NCBI GenBank assembly: GCA_037445555.1
Contig: JBBIKG010000012.1
Coordinates: 17,523 to 81,522 of the forward strand
Reading direction: 5' to 3'
DNA length: 64,000 nucleotides
Source: JAAYJT01 sp037445555
Lineage (GTDB): Bacteria; Bacteroidota; Bacteroidia; Bacteroidales; JAAYJT01
In this document: piece by piece, positions 1 through 9,201 of the stretch
Numbering within the stretch: the first letter of the stretch is position 1
Layout: the number at the start of each line of letters is the position of its first letter
The notes under the pieces: model-generated
Told to the model about the DNA's origin: nothing
The model's input: the letters and a program-made list of their open reading frames with translations, nothing else
The model's database searches: none
Position numbers and translations under genes: made by a program

Positions 1-709
1 GTAAATAATTCACAAACTGCTCACGGAAGATGTTTTCAAACTCGGCAGATAATAATTGGCCTCTTAAGCTCTTCAGCGGCGGAAGCTGACCGCCGTTTCC
101 CTCTTCAAACACCTCGATCTCCAGTTGGTCGTACACCTTTAGCAGCAGTGATTCCGGTTGATAGACAAAGGGGTTGACAACCAGGGTCTGTCCGCTCAAT
201 TCACGTAACTGATATGGGGCACGCAGGTAACAGATTTGATCCGGTAGCGGCACCTCCGAGGTAATACTTTGAAAATAAAGGCTAAGGCTATCATTGCCGG
301 CCCTGAAAAGATGGCCAGCAGAGGGGGCAATTTTTATATCGGAATACTCCCGCCAGGAGTAGTTTACAACTCTTACACGGCTCCGGCTGTGAGGTGCAAC
401 GACCAATGACAGGCAAAGGCAGGGCAGGGAATGGGATCCGCTTCGGAGAATCGGTACCATGCCTGGCACCTCAACTTTATAAGCACCACTGTCAGCTTCA
501 CCGAGATAAAACCCCTGAATTGTCAGTCTGACCACCGTGGATTGCGCTGATGAAGAAACAACCTCAGTGATGACTGATGCCGGTGTGTTTGATCTTATCC
601 CCACCCACTGCTTTCCGCTGGCTGGCACAACCAATGCACATAACATCCATATCAGCACATGTTTCCGCCAGTAAGTAACTGATGAATTAGATGAGGGTAT
701 CAGCTTCAT
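1..709 (-). CDS. Gingipain-type C25 peptidase, N-terminal part (runs off window)
   Basis: Partial gene: 236 codons lie in the window and the catalytic domain is beyond base 1. The reading frame is open from ATG at 709 with no stop. A basic start and hydrophobic stretch (residues about 16-32, VLIWMLCALVVPASG) form a signal peptide. The rest matches the propeptide of family C25 (gingipain-like) cysteine proteases: early GKQWVGIRS, then VEVPGMVPILRSG, and VNPFVYQPESLLLKVYDQLEI near residue 200, the 'PF.Y.P....L.VY' block typical of this propeptide. Such proteins are usually exported and carry a type IX secretion C-terminal domain, which cannot be checked here. PorU is also C25 but its N-terminus differs, so a secreted protease or adhesin is more likely. 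Confidence 0.72.
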   Translation of the reverse strand, partial: MKLIPSSNSSVTYWRKHVLIWMLCALVVPASGKQWVGIRSNTPASVITEVVSSSAQSTVVRLTIQGFYLGEADSGAYKVEVPGMVPILRSGSHSLPCLCLSLVVAPHSRSRVRVVNYSWREYSDIKIAPSAGHLFRAGNDSLSLYFQSITSEVPLPDQICYLRAPYQLRELSGQTLVVNPFVYQPESLLLKVYDQLEIEVFEEGNGGQLPPLKSLRGQLLSAEFENIFREQFVNYL

Positions 710-950
710 GCATAACACTTAAAAAACTGCTTAGATCGATTCGGCCCTCCAGTAATAAATACATCTTCCACTCAAGCCCCGTTACGGGTTCCTCTTTGAG
801 CGCAGGTGATTCATACCCGGCAGATTCAAAGTTAATACAAACCTGACTGTAATTTACCCGTGTGTAAATTAACAATAAATTTGCAGTTACACAACCTTTT
901 AAACGCCGGGAAACGAAGCTCTCAGACAGCCGGGGTTCCCGCTGCCTTTA

Positions 951-2183
951 TCAGGATAAGCGCAGATTAAAGAAGTTTGAGGTGATACGATGGGCAGGAA
1001 GCCAGGCAGCGGGTATTGAGATAACCATGACCATAAGGAAAACCAGCACAAAGTCAGAAAGCTGCAGTTTGACCGGGTATGCATCCACCACAAATGCACC
1101 TTCGCCACCGCTAAGGGGAACAATACCAAACTTAATCTGAACAAGGCATATTATGGCACCCAGAATCATTCCCATAATAGCCCCGGACAGAGAAATGAGC
1201 AGACCTTCGGAATAAAAGATTTTTCTGATCAGGTTTTTATCAGCTCCGAAGCTATGCAGCACGGCAATGTCTTTCTTCTTGTCGAGGATCAGCATCGACA
1301 GCGTCCCCAGAATATTGAATGTTGCCACAAAAAGAATGAAGGAAAGAATAAAAAAAATCGCCAGCTTCTCAGACTTCATAATCTTGTACAACAGAGCTTG
1401 CTGTTCGTAGCGATCCTTGACAACAAATAGTTCGCCAACGAGCTCTTTTACCTGTTTTTTAATGATCTCGGGACTTGATCTTTTGTCTGTTCCAAGCTCC
1501 ACAGCCGTGAGTTCCTCGTTGTATTGAAACAGATCGCGAGCAAAGCGCAGGGAGGTCAATGTATATTTTGTATCAAAGTCATGCTGAATCGAAAAAATTC
1601 CGCTGGGGAATGCCACACGGCTGTTAAATGCCTGCTCGGCCAGCGGGCCATAAGTGGCATTGCGCCTTGGGGCATACACGGATATGGGGGTTTCGTAATC
1701 ATTAAGATTAGACCCCAGCATATAAGCCACACCATAGCCTAGAACCAGGTAGTCATAGTCTCCTTTTTCGAAAAGCAGGCTGCCATTAATCATCATCGTA
1801 TCAAGCCCGCTGGATTTCCTGAAATCTTCTCCTACCCCTTTCAGTGTGACAAGAGCTTGCCTGTTTTGATATTTTAGCAGGGCAGTTTCCTCAAGCACTT
1901 CGACATAGGATATAACTCCCGGTATCTTTTCAATGGCATTACGGTCAAGATCGGCTGAATCGAAGTTCTTTCCTTCGGCCAGAGTAATTTTTAGGTCGGG
2001 ATCAAACGAATTGAACAGTGACTTAACGAGCGATTCGAACCCATTGAACACGGAAAGCACGATAATGAGTGCCATAGTGCCAACCATAACGCCAATGAGT
2101 GAGATGAGCGAAATGATATTGATAATGTTATGGCTTTTTTTCGAAATCAGATACCGACGAGCGATATGTAGTGAGAGATTCAC
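951..2183 (-). CDS. LolC/LolE-like ABC transporter permease (FtsX family)
   Basis: 410-aa inner-membrane permease. The N-terminus (SLHIARRYLISKK, then a TM helix at about residues 20-43) is followed by a large periplasmic MacB-type domain, and by three further TM helices in the C-terminal third, with the FtsX-type motif AVLHSFGADKNLIRKIF between them. This is the layout of LolC/LolE proteins, which release lipoproteins from the inner membrane. The ATPase partner is not adjacent. The start is GTG and overlaps the TGA of the upstream methyltransferase (GTGA), so the two are translationally coupled. Last gene of the rbfA operon. The exact substrate is inferred; a general MacB-like exporter is the alternative. 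Confidence 0.82.
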   Translation of the reverse strand: MNLSLHIARRYLISKKSHNIINIISLISLIGVMVGTMALIIVLSVFNGFESLVKSLFNSFDPDLKITLAEGKNFDSADLDRNAIEKIPGVISYVEVLEETALLKYQNRQALVTLKGVGEDFRKSSGLDTMMINGSLLFEKGDYDYLVLGYGVAYMLGSNLNDYETPISVYAPRRNATYGPLAEQAFNSRVAFPSGIFSIQHDFDTKYTLTSLRFARDLFQYNEELTAVELGTDKRSSPEIIKKQVKELVGELFVVKDRYEQQALLYKIMKSEKLAIFFILSFILFVATFNILGTLSMLILDKKKDIAVLHSFGADKNLIRKIFYSEGLLISLSGAIMGMILGAIICLVQIKFGIVPLSGGEGAFVVDAYPVKLQLSDFVLVFLMVMVISIPAAWLPAHRITSNFFNLRLS

Positions 2184-3013
2184 TGTGCAGAATTTTCGGG
2201 AGGTGATAATTTTAAAGCTTTAACGATAAGCCCTGTCCCTTTGGTGTGCCTTCTGTTTACATCGATCAGGTTTAGAAGTAGGCAAAGAGGTATGGTGACA
2301 AGATAGTAGAAAGGAAGCAGAAGAAGGAACCATTTTGAAAGCCCCAGAATGAGCATCGGGTATTTCATGGATAATTTCCATGCGATTTGCCCTGGGTTCC
2401 CGTAAGAATAACCTGCCTCAACCTTCGAGAAGCCCGCGTGCATAAGTTTCCCCTTTATCTCTTCCATTCCATACCCATTACGAACATGCTCACCGATAAA
2501 TGACTCATCATGTGCATCTTCCGCATCTGAGCCTCCCAGATCAGAGGGGGTGGATATAATCAGTAAAGCTCCGGGCCGCAATGCGTGATAAAGGTTTTTG
2601 AATACCAAGACGTCGTCGACAATATGCTCCATCACATCGATGGAGATGGCCAGGTCGTATTTGTTTTCCTCGTGAAATTGGGTCAGGTCGGCCTGAATAA
2701 ACCTTGCATTCGTCAGCTTTCTGTGGGCAAAGAACCGGGTACAGTCATCCACCTGTTCCTTTTTAAGGTCAACCCCGGACACCAAAGATCGGGTATAACG
2801 ACTTGCAATAAAATAAGTGTATTGTCCAAACCCGCTTCCGGCATCCAACACTTCAATCGGCCGTTGGCGAGATCCGGCAAACCTTTTGATTTCCCTCTTT
2901 ACGTACCAGGCTCGAAGCAACACGAGGTCGAGCATTTTATATATTATGACCCTGGCAATGGGATGGTAGCCGGCCAGCTTTCCAATGGTTGTTTTGATGG
3001 GGTCGTAAAGCAT
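2180..3013 (-). CDS. Class I SAM-dependent methyltransferase
   Basis: 277 aa. The Rossmann methyltransferase core has SAM-binding motif I as VLDAGSGFGQYTYF (about residues 55-68), an acidic residue ending strand 2 (SGVDLKKEQ) and the post-motif SIDVMEHI. It resembles the UbiE/Methyltransf_11 group. The C-terminal about 40 residues contain a strongly hydrophobic stretch (FLLLLPFYYLVTIPLCLLLNL), so the protein is probably membrane-associated and may act on a lipid or quinone-like substrate; that is inference. It lies 24 bp after rbfA and overlaps the next gene by 4 bp, in one operon. Confidence 0.8.
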   Translation of the reverse strand: MLYDPIKTTIGKLAGYHPIARVIIYKMLDLVLLRAWYVKREIKRFAGSRQRPIEVLDAGSGFGQYTYFIASRYTRSLVSGVDLKKEQVDDCTRFFAHRKLTNARFIQADLTQFHEENKYDLAISIDVMEHIVDDVLVFKNLYHALRPGALLIISTPSDLGGSDAEDAHDESFIGEHVRNGYGMEEIKGKLMHAGFSKVEAGYSYGNPGQIAWKLSMKYPMLILGLSKWFLLLLPFYYLVTIPLCLLLNLIDVNRRHTKGTGLIVKALKLSPPENSAQ

Positions 3014-3037
3014 TTGAAATGACAGGGTTAAAAAGGG

Positions 3038-3376
3038 CTATCCATGCAGAAGCTGGTCAATACGCTCGATATAATCGAGCGAGTCGTCGAGATAGAAGTG
3101 TAGCTCGGGGACCACCCTTACCTGGTGTTTAATTCTGTTTCCGAGGTGATATCGTAAATCGCCGGCATGGGCTATTATTTTATTGAGCAGACCGCTTTTA
3201 TCCTGCGTGGCAAAGAGGCTCACAAAAACTTTTGCCGACGAGAGGTCTCTACTTACCCGGACCTTTGTTACCGTAATCATGGCCCCATCAAAATGGTTTC
3301 GTGATTCGCTGATAAAAATATCGCCAAGGTCGCGCTGGAGCAGTTTGGCTATTTTGTTTTGTCTGACTGTTTCCAT
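3038..3376 (-). CDS. rbfA: Ribosome-binding factor A
   Basis: 112 aa, normal length for RbfA, a KH-fold protein that binds the 30S subunit and helps mature the 16S rRNA 5' end. Diagnostic features are the start (RQNKIAKLLQRDLGDIF), the central VTKVRVSRDLSSAKVFVSLF block and the closing VRVVPELHFYLDDSLDYIERIDQLL. First gene of a three-gene operon with the methyltransferase and LolE-like permease. A Bacteroidota -7 box (TACTTTTG) ends only 5 bp before the ATG, so the mRNA is probably leaderless or nearly so. Confidence 0.95.
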   Translation of the reverse strand: METVRQNKIAKLLQRDLGDIFISESRNHFDGAMITVTKVRVSRDLSSAKVFVSLFATQDKSGLLNKIIAHAGDLRYHLGNRIKHQVRVVPELHFYLDDSLDYIERIDQLLHG

Positions 3377-3380
3377 AGTG

Positions 3381-3409
3381 CAAAAGTAGGATTAATTGGT
3401 TTAGCGCAA
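3381..3409 (-). promoter_or_regulatory. rbfA promoter, -33/-7 type
   Basis: On the minus strand TTG (3409-3407), 18 bp spacer, TACTTTTG (3388-3381), matching the Bacteroidota sigma-A consensus TTG/TAnnTTTG. The rbfA ATG begins at 3376, which predicts a 0-2 nt leader. Confidence 0.6.
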
Positions 3410-3604
3410 TATTTTCAAAGCCAGGGGAGTGTTGCCCGGCACTAAAACGGTCGGCAGGTAGTCTCGCCAGTAATGTAGCGGCGAAGGACGCAAAAAAAGC
3501 ATTTTACGTTGGCCGTTATTGCAAACGAGTAATAAATTTGCGCCCGATGCAACTTCCTGGGCCTGATTATCGTCAATAAATGTAACAAATTTAACCATAC
3601 CATT

Positions 3605-5431
3605 ATGAGAAAATATTTGATGAGTGCGATCCTGGCTGCTGGTTTAACAAATGTACTTTGGGCTCAATATTATGGCGACAGGCCCCTGGAGATGTCGTTT
3701 GAGAAAACCGAGTTCTTTTTCAGGCCTATTTATCTCAACCCGCTGAGCACAGAGAATTTCGAAGGGCCTTCGCTTGTAGGCCTACATAACACTTTAATCG
3801 ACCTACAACGCAACCCGGCAAATCTTTCTAGATTTGATAAAGATTCGCTGCCTGGCAGCTATTTTTATGTCGATTTTAGAAACTCCAGGAGCATACTGAA
3901 TAACCATTATGGCGGCATCTATCCCTACGATAAACTAAGCGTATCTTCCATCGCCCCGCGATATGGCTACTATTATACCTCTGAGCGGAAGGAACTCACT
4001 CCGTTGATGAGCATTGCCTGGCTTTCGAGGCTGCCCGTTTTCAATAAATCAGTGACCCTGGGTGTTACCTATCAGGTAATTACGCTGGGAGAAAAATATT
4101 ATTCCATCCCTTACGATATCTACCGCAATGCAGCCGGAAAAAACCTTGACGGAGCCTCATATGCAGGCTTGGAGAACTATACAATCACTGACAGGTTTTC
4201 GGGTTCTGACGAAATGTATCACGAGGGACATTCCATCCAAATATTTTCGGCTTACGAAATTAATGAGCAGTTGACCTTAGGAATCAAGGCCGGAAAGTTT
4301 TTGTTTGATCGTGACGGAAGCTTGGGGAGTAATAACATCTGGGATCAGCAACCCGGCTACCAGAACTACTGGAAAACTAACGAATCCAGAAACCAGCAAT
4401 ACGATCACTTGGATTTTTCGCTTGGAGCAACCTATAAACAAAACAGCAGTACGTATGGCGCTTATGCCGGGTTCCTTTCCGGTAATGTGTCGCAACTCAT
4501 GACCCGAAAGGATGATTCCTATTCTCAATATGGCTCAAAAGGCACAAATAACTGGAGTCTTTACAAGGGATGGTATACCTCGGACCAGGACTGGAACCAT
4601 GAAGGAAATACCTACTATTCTTCACTTCAGATGGAGCACGAGTTGAATAACAGTACCCGGTTCAGACTGATGTATGATTATTCCTATTCTGACCTGGACT
4701 TAAGGCTGAAATCATCCATCGAAAACCAATCGGAGAACGAGTATTATTACAAATGGAACACAAACTCCAGCCAAAGCAACGGTTCGACCAAAATGTATGA
4801 TTTCAGGAACGGCTCAGGTGGAATATCTTCGGGTACACATATCATACGGGCAGCTTTAAGCTGGCAGGTAACCGCCCGTCAAACCTTTGTTCTAGGGGCT
4901 ATCGCAGGGCTACGGTCTGAACAAACAAAAACGAGCGAACGGACTGATTCCTACAGCGAAGTAAACAACTATTACAAATACATAAACAACTCGAACGAAA
5001 CCATCTCGGAATACTACCGCCTGGCCGATGAGGATAAAACGATTAACTGGGAATACTCTACCCGGATGCGAACTTTTCAGATGCCTGTATTTTATCAGCT
5101 CGCTTTCAAGGAACGATATAAAATCCTGCTGGGGATTAACCGAAGCATGAATTTCTGGAGGGCTGACAACACCACGCTCATTCTGTACGATTACCGCCGG
5201 CGAATCAATAACTCCGAGGTGCTGGTTGAACGTATGACCGGCGAGCGTATTACAGAACCCCGCGAACGGATGAGTGTTATAAAAACCAGCTTTTTAGGAA
5301 ACTTTTGCTTTTCTCCTGCCAGGAATGTTGGAGTCAATTTTTCCATTTCACCCGAAGTTAGCAAAAGCTCATATTACGACTCTATGAAGGTGGGCATGCA
5401 GTTTTGGGTAGGCATATCGCTTCAGTTGTAG
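3605..5431 (+). CDS. Orphan outer-membrane beta-barrel protein, unknown function
   Basis: 608 aa. A signal peptide (MRKYLMSAILAAGLTNVLWA) is followed by QYYGDRPLEMSFEKTEFFF and then by alternating polar/aromatic strands across the whole length (for example TRFRLMYDYSYSDLDLRLKSS and QTFVLGAIAGLRSEQTKT). The protein ends in a barrel-like strand, VGMQFWVGISLQL. It is very rich in Asn, Ser and Tyr. I recognise no named family; the pattern fits a large transmembrane barrel, possibly 20 or more strands, of the kind found beside or independent of TonB systems. It stands alone between the divergent rbfA operon and an M20 hydrolase gene 133 bp downstream, so context gives no function. Confidence 0.7.
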   Translation: MRKYLMSAILAAGLTNVLWAQYYGDRPLEMSFEKTEFFFRPIYLNPLSTENFEGPSLVGLHNTLIDLQRNPANLSRFDKDSLPGSYFYVDFRNSRSILNNHYGGIYPYDKLSVSSIAPRYGYYYTSERKELTPLMSIAWLSRLPVFNKSVTLGVTYQVITLGEKYYSIPYDIYRNAAGKNLDGASYAGLENYTITDRFSGSDEMYHEGHSIQIFSAYEINEQLTLGIKAGKFLFDRDGSLGSNNIWDQQPGYQNYWKTNESRNQQYDHLDFSLGATYKQNSSTYGAYAGFLSGNVSQLMTRKDDSYSQYGSKGTNNWSLYKGWYTSDQDWNHEGNTYYSSLQMEHELNNSTRFRLMYDYSYSDLDLRLKSSIENQSENEYYYKWNTNSSQSNGSTKMYDFRNGSGGISSGTHIIRAALSWQVTARQTFVLGAIAGLRSEQTKTSERTDSYSEVNNYYKYINNSNETISEYYRLADEDKTINWEYSTRMRTFQMPVFYQLAFKERYKILLGINRSMNFWRADNTTLILYDYRRRINNSEVLVERMTGERITEPRERMSVIKTSFLGNFCFSPARNVGVNFSISPEVSKSSYYDSMKVGMQFWVGISLQL

Positions 5432-5564
5432 CCGCACAGAAAAGAATTACTCCGGGATTACATCAAATTCTTACTTTTGTTTGATAAAGCCGGCTTTCAG
5501 GACTATTGAAGTTTCCCTGAGCTGCAGTATAGATTTGTGATGGCAGAACCCGAAGCCCTGAAAC

Positions 5565-6791
5565 ATGAAAAAAACTTCGCATTATTCGGCCGATCTGAAG
5601 GAAAAAATTCTTCGATTAGCCGGCGAGATATATCCGCAACTGGTTGAATACAGGCGACATTTGCACGCCCACCCTGAACTGTCATTCCAGGAGCATCAGA
5701 CCGCTGCTTTCATCGCCGGCAGGCTGACGGATATGGGAATTGCCTGTCGCACAGGCGTAGCGAAAACAGGCATTGTGGCCACGATCGAAGGGATCAATCC
5801 TTATGCGGATCTGATTGCCCTGCGTGCTGACATGGATGCATTACCCATCAGCGAACAGTCGGACGTGAAATATGCTTCGATGCACCCGGGAGCGATGCAT
5901 GCCTGCGGACACGATGCCCATATGGCTTCATTGCTGGGCACAGCTTATATTCTTCATCGTCTGTGCAACGAGTTTAACGGTAGTGTGCGGGTTATATTTC
6001 AGCCATCGGAAGAGTCGCTGCCGGGTGGGGCAAAAATGATGATAGACGAGGGTGTACTTGACAACCCCCGACCTCGTTGTATTTTTGGTCAGCACGTGTA
6101 TTCACAGCTCAACACCGGACAGGTTGGATTTAGAAAAGGTCCTTCCATGGCTTCATCGGATGAGATCTATATACGCGTCATTGGCAAGGGGGGGCATGGC
6201 GCCACCCCTCACCTGGTGGTCGACCCCATAGTGGTTGGCGCACAACTGGTCACATCGCTGCAACAGGTCGTGAGTCGCCATGCCCCCCCGCATGTGCCGA
6301 GTGTACTCAGTTTTGGCCGTTTCAATGCCAACGGGCGTATGAACATCATCCCCGATGAAGCCCAGCTGGAAGGCATCATCCGCACCTACGATGAATCGTG
6401 GCGTCAAAAAGCCCACGTATTAGTGCACCAGATTGCCACGTCGGTGTGTGAAGGAATGGGCGCCCGGTGCGAAGTTAATATCCGCAGCGGTTATCCGGTG
6501 CTTGTCAATGATTCTGCCTTGACGAGCAGGGCAATCAGTGCGGCAGAAGAGTTGCTTGGCAATGAAAACATTAAGGAAATAGACCCCCTGATGACCACCG
6601 AAGATTTTGCTTTTTATTCGCACATCATTCCATCGTGCTTTTATCGACTTGGTATTCGCAACACAGATAAAGGAATCATATCGTCTGTACATACCTCAAC
6701 CTTTGATATTGATGAGCAGGCGCTGCACACCGGAACCGCACTGATGGCATGGCTTGCCATCAGCGAGCTGGCACTGAAGTCAGAACCGTAA
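5565..6791 (+). CDS. M20 family amidohydrolase (hippurate/N-acyl-amino-acid hydrolase type)
   Basis: 408 aa. Metal-dependent hydrolase of the M20D group, which cleaves N-acylated amino acids, hippurate or similar amides. Visible motifs: HLHAHPELSFQE at the start, ADMDALPI, the metal ligand block MHACGHDAHMASLLGTA (about residues 107-123), FQPSEESLPGGA with the catalytic Glu pair, the dimerisation-domain KGGHGATPH and the late ligand region TTEDFAFY. No signal peptide, so cytoplasmic. A -7-like box TACTTTTG lies at 5472-5479, but no good -33 element is in register. The gene is monocistronic and convergent with the next gene. The exact substrate is unknown. Confidence 0.9.
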   Translation: MKKTSHYSADLKEKILRLAGEIYPQLVEYRRHLHAHPELSFQEHQTAAFIAGRLTDMGIACRTGVAKTGIVATIEGINPYADLIALRADMDALPISEQSDVKYASMHPGAMHACGHDAHMASLLGTAYILHRLCNEFNGSVRVIFQPSEESLPGGAKMMIDEGVLDNPRPRCIFGQHVYSQLNTGQVGFRKGPSMASSDEIYIRVIGKGGHGATPHLVVDPIVVGAQLVTSLQQVVSRHAPPHVPSVLSFGRFNANGRMNIIPDEAQLEGIIRTYDESWRQKAHVLVHQIATSVCEGMGARCEVNIRSGYPVLVNDSALTSRAISAAEELLGNENIKEIDPLMTTEDFAFYSHIIPSCFYRLGIRNTDKGIISSVHTSTFDIDEQALHTGTALMAWLAISELALKSEP

Positions 6792-6840
6792 CCTATGGTT
6801 TTTCCAAATGTACTTAGGTCTGCTCATAAGTGCAGATTTC

Positions 6841-6907
6841 AAAAAAACTCAACCCCGCAAACGCTCGCTGTCACAGAAACCTGCATCGGCTGAGGCTGCG
6901 GGGTTGA
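6841..6907 (-). terminator. Intrinsic terminator of the HExxH lipoprotein gene
   Basis: Inverted repeat TCAACCCCGCA (6849-6859) / TGCGGGGTTGA (6897-6907) with a 37-nt internal loop, followed on the minus strand by seven T (plus-strand A 6841-6847). It lies just behind the lipoprotein gene stop at 6921. The long loop lowers certainty. Confidence 0.5.
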
Positions 6908-6920
6908 ATGGCTGTTGCGA

Positions 6921-8975
6921 TTACTTTACCGCTTCAAGTGCTTTTGATACTGCATCGAGGATGGGCTGTACAGATAGCTCGGTTCCTACCGCACCTTTCA
7001 TCCACGCCTGTGGCAACACGCTTCCCTGAGTGTACATGCGCAGCACTTCGGTAGCAAAATTTTTCCCCTTGATATGTTGCTCAAGCTGGAAATCGATGAC
7101 GTGGCCCAGCGGATAGTTTGACAAATACAGAGGGCTGGAAATCATGTGCGAATATATGGCAAGTATGGGTTCGTCTGCCGAGCCAAACACAGGGGCATAG
7201 TACTGGGTCCATATATCTTTGGCAATTCTTATCACGGCTTCCTTCAGTTGGGATGGGGTAGCCAGGGGGTTGGCATACATCCATTCCCATACCTTCATAT
7301 CAACCAGCGAGACGCCCATTATTTCATAGTTTGCCCAAAAATTGGTGAGTGCTGCCATATGTTCTTTCAAAGGATCAGTATCTTCAAGTCCCAGCAGCTC
7401 CAGGTCGCGTTTCTGAAACATGAAAGCGGTAGCTTCGGTGAACGCAGTATTTGGAACGCGGTTAAGGGTATAGTAATCCACATCGTGAAGAGTGATAACC
7501 TGTTCGGTATTATGGCCAAACTCGTGAATGCCAATATTGTATCCCTTGTAGTCCATACCGTCTTTGCCCATCCTGGAACGCAGCAGAACTTTGTCTTCTT
7601 TCATGGCTGAGCCATAGGCATGGCCTGCTCCTCTGGAGGCTTCAACCTTGACGTTTGATGCAATATACGCAGCCTTGGCCTTGTCGAATCCAAGCTTAAC
7701 CAGGATGTTTCCGAGGTCGTTCTGAACGGCTTCCACGTTTGGGTATTTGGTTTTGACAATTTTATTTAGCTGCTCTTCGGTATATGATCCGCGTGCTTTG
7801 AATCCATTGTACCAGATATCGAATGGCTCGAGGGGTCTGTTCAGTCGCCGGCTAATTAGCTGAGCTACATCTTTTACCTGGGGGCTTGAGATGAAATCAA
7901 TAAATAGCTTTTCAACTTCAGCCTGGGGAATTTCCATATTGGCTTCAAACTGCCGTTTGATGTAGGTAGGAAACATGGGGTAATAAGGATCAAGGCTGCG
8001 TTGTGCATTGAAGTTGTTCAGCAGCATCTGATAGCGGGTATCCGGTTCGGGCTTGAACTCAACAGGCGTGCCATCATTTGTGAGCTGATTTGTGACAGGG
8101 TTCCAATTATAGGAGCTTTTGTTGACAACATCCTGGGGGATGCTCTGATCAATGATGCGTTTCATCACGGCATACACCAACCGTTGTTTTTCCAGTCCGC
8201 GTTCATCGGCATAGTTTGATTTCAGCTCGTCGCGCAATCCCCAGTGGGTAATCAATCGCAGATTTTCGGGGAAAAGTTTTTCACCGGCATCATTCACGAG
8301 CTTACCCATATAAATATTGTATTCGGCGATATAGTTATCTGATTCGGTTTCGATAGCACTTGCCTGTTGAATAATGGAGGCTGGAACACGAGAGGTGTAG
8401 TAGTCGCCCATGCGGGCATAGGCCCACTCTTTGCGACTCCAGTTTTGCCCAAGCGCCGATTTTTCGTTGAGCGAATAAAACGGGAAGTTGAGGGCTACGA
8501 TAAACCCAACCTTATTTGCAAAAAAATCGTCTTTCAGATGCGCTCCGGGTTCATAACTACCAAACCTGACATCAAGCGGGTGAATGGGGCCGACATCCAG
8601 ATGCAGCGCACGCATGAGATCCTTCTTCATCTTGAGCATGCCTCCGCCAAGTATTTCAAAATATCCGCTAAGCTTGTTGAACATTACATCGAGTTCCTGT
8701 GCATCAGCAACGAAGCTCTCGAGGCAAAATATCTTAAATTCATTTTCGCTGCCATCGGTACTACGCCAGAGCTGCGCAGCTTGCGACACGCCGCGTTCAA
8801 TCCTGAACCGGTGCGGTTCGCCATGCTTGTCAATAAGCTCACTGACCGCCTGCTGGGTTGTGAGTGCAGAAATGGGTGAAACATCGGGATTTGTGTTCTT
8901 CATTTGCTTTCCTCCACATGCTGCCATAATGAGGATCAGGGGCAGCAGCATCATTAAGTAAATTGGCTTTTTCAT
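6921..8975 (-). CDS. Putative zinc metallopeptidase lipoprotein (HExxH)
   Basis: 684 aa. N-terminal lipobox LIMAACGG predicts export and lipidation at Cys20. The protein contains a gluzincin-like zinc site: HEFGH at about residues 483-487, with a candidate third ligand in FTEATAFMF about 26 residues after the second His. The C-terminal segment SSPLYLSNYPLGHVIDFQLEQH resembles the substrate-cradle region of M3/M2-type peptidases. No single family name is certain; it may be an M3-like oligopeptidase anchored in the envelope. Length is similar to M3 enzymes (about 650-700). The gene is monocistronic, with a minus-strand TAGCTTTG box at 9011-9004 upstream, though without a clear -33. Confidence 0.65.
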   Translation of the reverse strand: MKKPIYLMMLLPLILIMAACGGKQMKNTNPDVSPISALTTQQAVSELIDKHGEPHRFRIERGVSQAAQLWRSTDGSENEFKIFCLESFVADAQELDVMFNKLSGYFEILGGGMLKMKKDLMRALHLDVGPIHPLDVRFGSYEPGAHLKDDFFANKVGFIVALNFPFYSLNEKSALGQNWSRKEWAYARMGDYYTSRVPASIIQQASAIETESDNYIAEYNIYMGKLVNDAGEKLFPENLRLITHWGLRDELKSNYADERGLEKQRLVYAVMKRIIDQSIPQDVVNKSSYNWNPVTNQLTNDGTPVEFKPEPDTRYQMLLNNFNAQRSLDPYYPMFPTYIKRQFEANMEIPQAEVEKLFIDFISSPQVKDVAQLISRRLNRPLEPFDIWYNGFKARGSYTEEQLNKIVKTKYPNVEAVQNDLGNILVKLGFDKAKAAYIASNVKVEASRGAGHAYGSAMKEDKVLLRSRMGKDGMDYKGYNIGIHEFGHNTEQVITLHDVDYYTLNRVPNTAFTEATAFMFQKRDLELLGLEDTDPLKEHMAALTNFWANYEIMGVSLVDMKVWEWMYANPLATPSQLKEAVIRIAKDIWTQYYAPVFGSADEPILAIYSHMISSPLYLSNYPLGHVIDFQLEQHIKGKNFATEVLRMYTQGSVLPQAWMKGAVGTELSVQPILDAVSKALEAVK

Positions 8976-9201
8976 ACGAGGTGATTTATAATTACTTTGC
9001 CGGCAAAGCTACAAATTAAACGATTGCCCATCCAGTAAATTCATCTATTCTAGATATGATACACCACCCACCTGGCCTGAAATGATTACGTCTACCGTAT
9101 AATTGATTATAGTATTTTTGCGGCAACAACCTGCGGGCATCCATCATTTTGCCGGTGTTATTTGCGGGTTGGAAGCTCTCGTGAGGATAGGCAGGGTATT
9201 C

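Noticed and set aside
1..709. PorU sortase
   Set aside because: The N-terminal propeptide matches secreted gingipain-type proteases better; the decisive catalytic part is outside the window.
687..875. 62-codon frame overlapping the C25 gene start
   Set aside because: No domain, overlaps the signal-peptide-bearing start at 709, and lies in the promoter region.
899..1144. 81-codon minus-strand frame
   Set aside because: Shadow of the LolE-like gene; composition is not protein-like.
3401..3598. 65-codon minus-strand frame between rbfA and the barrel gene
   Set aside because: No homology-like pattern, and it overlaps the rbfA promoter.
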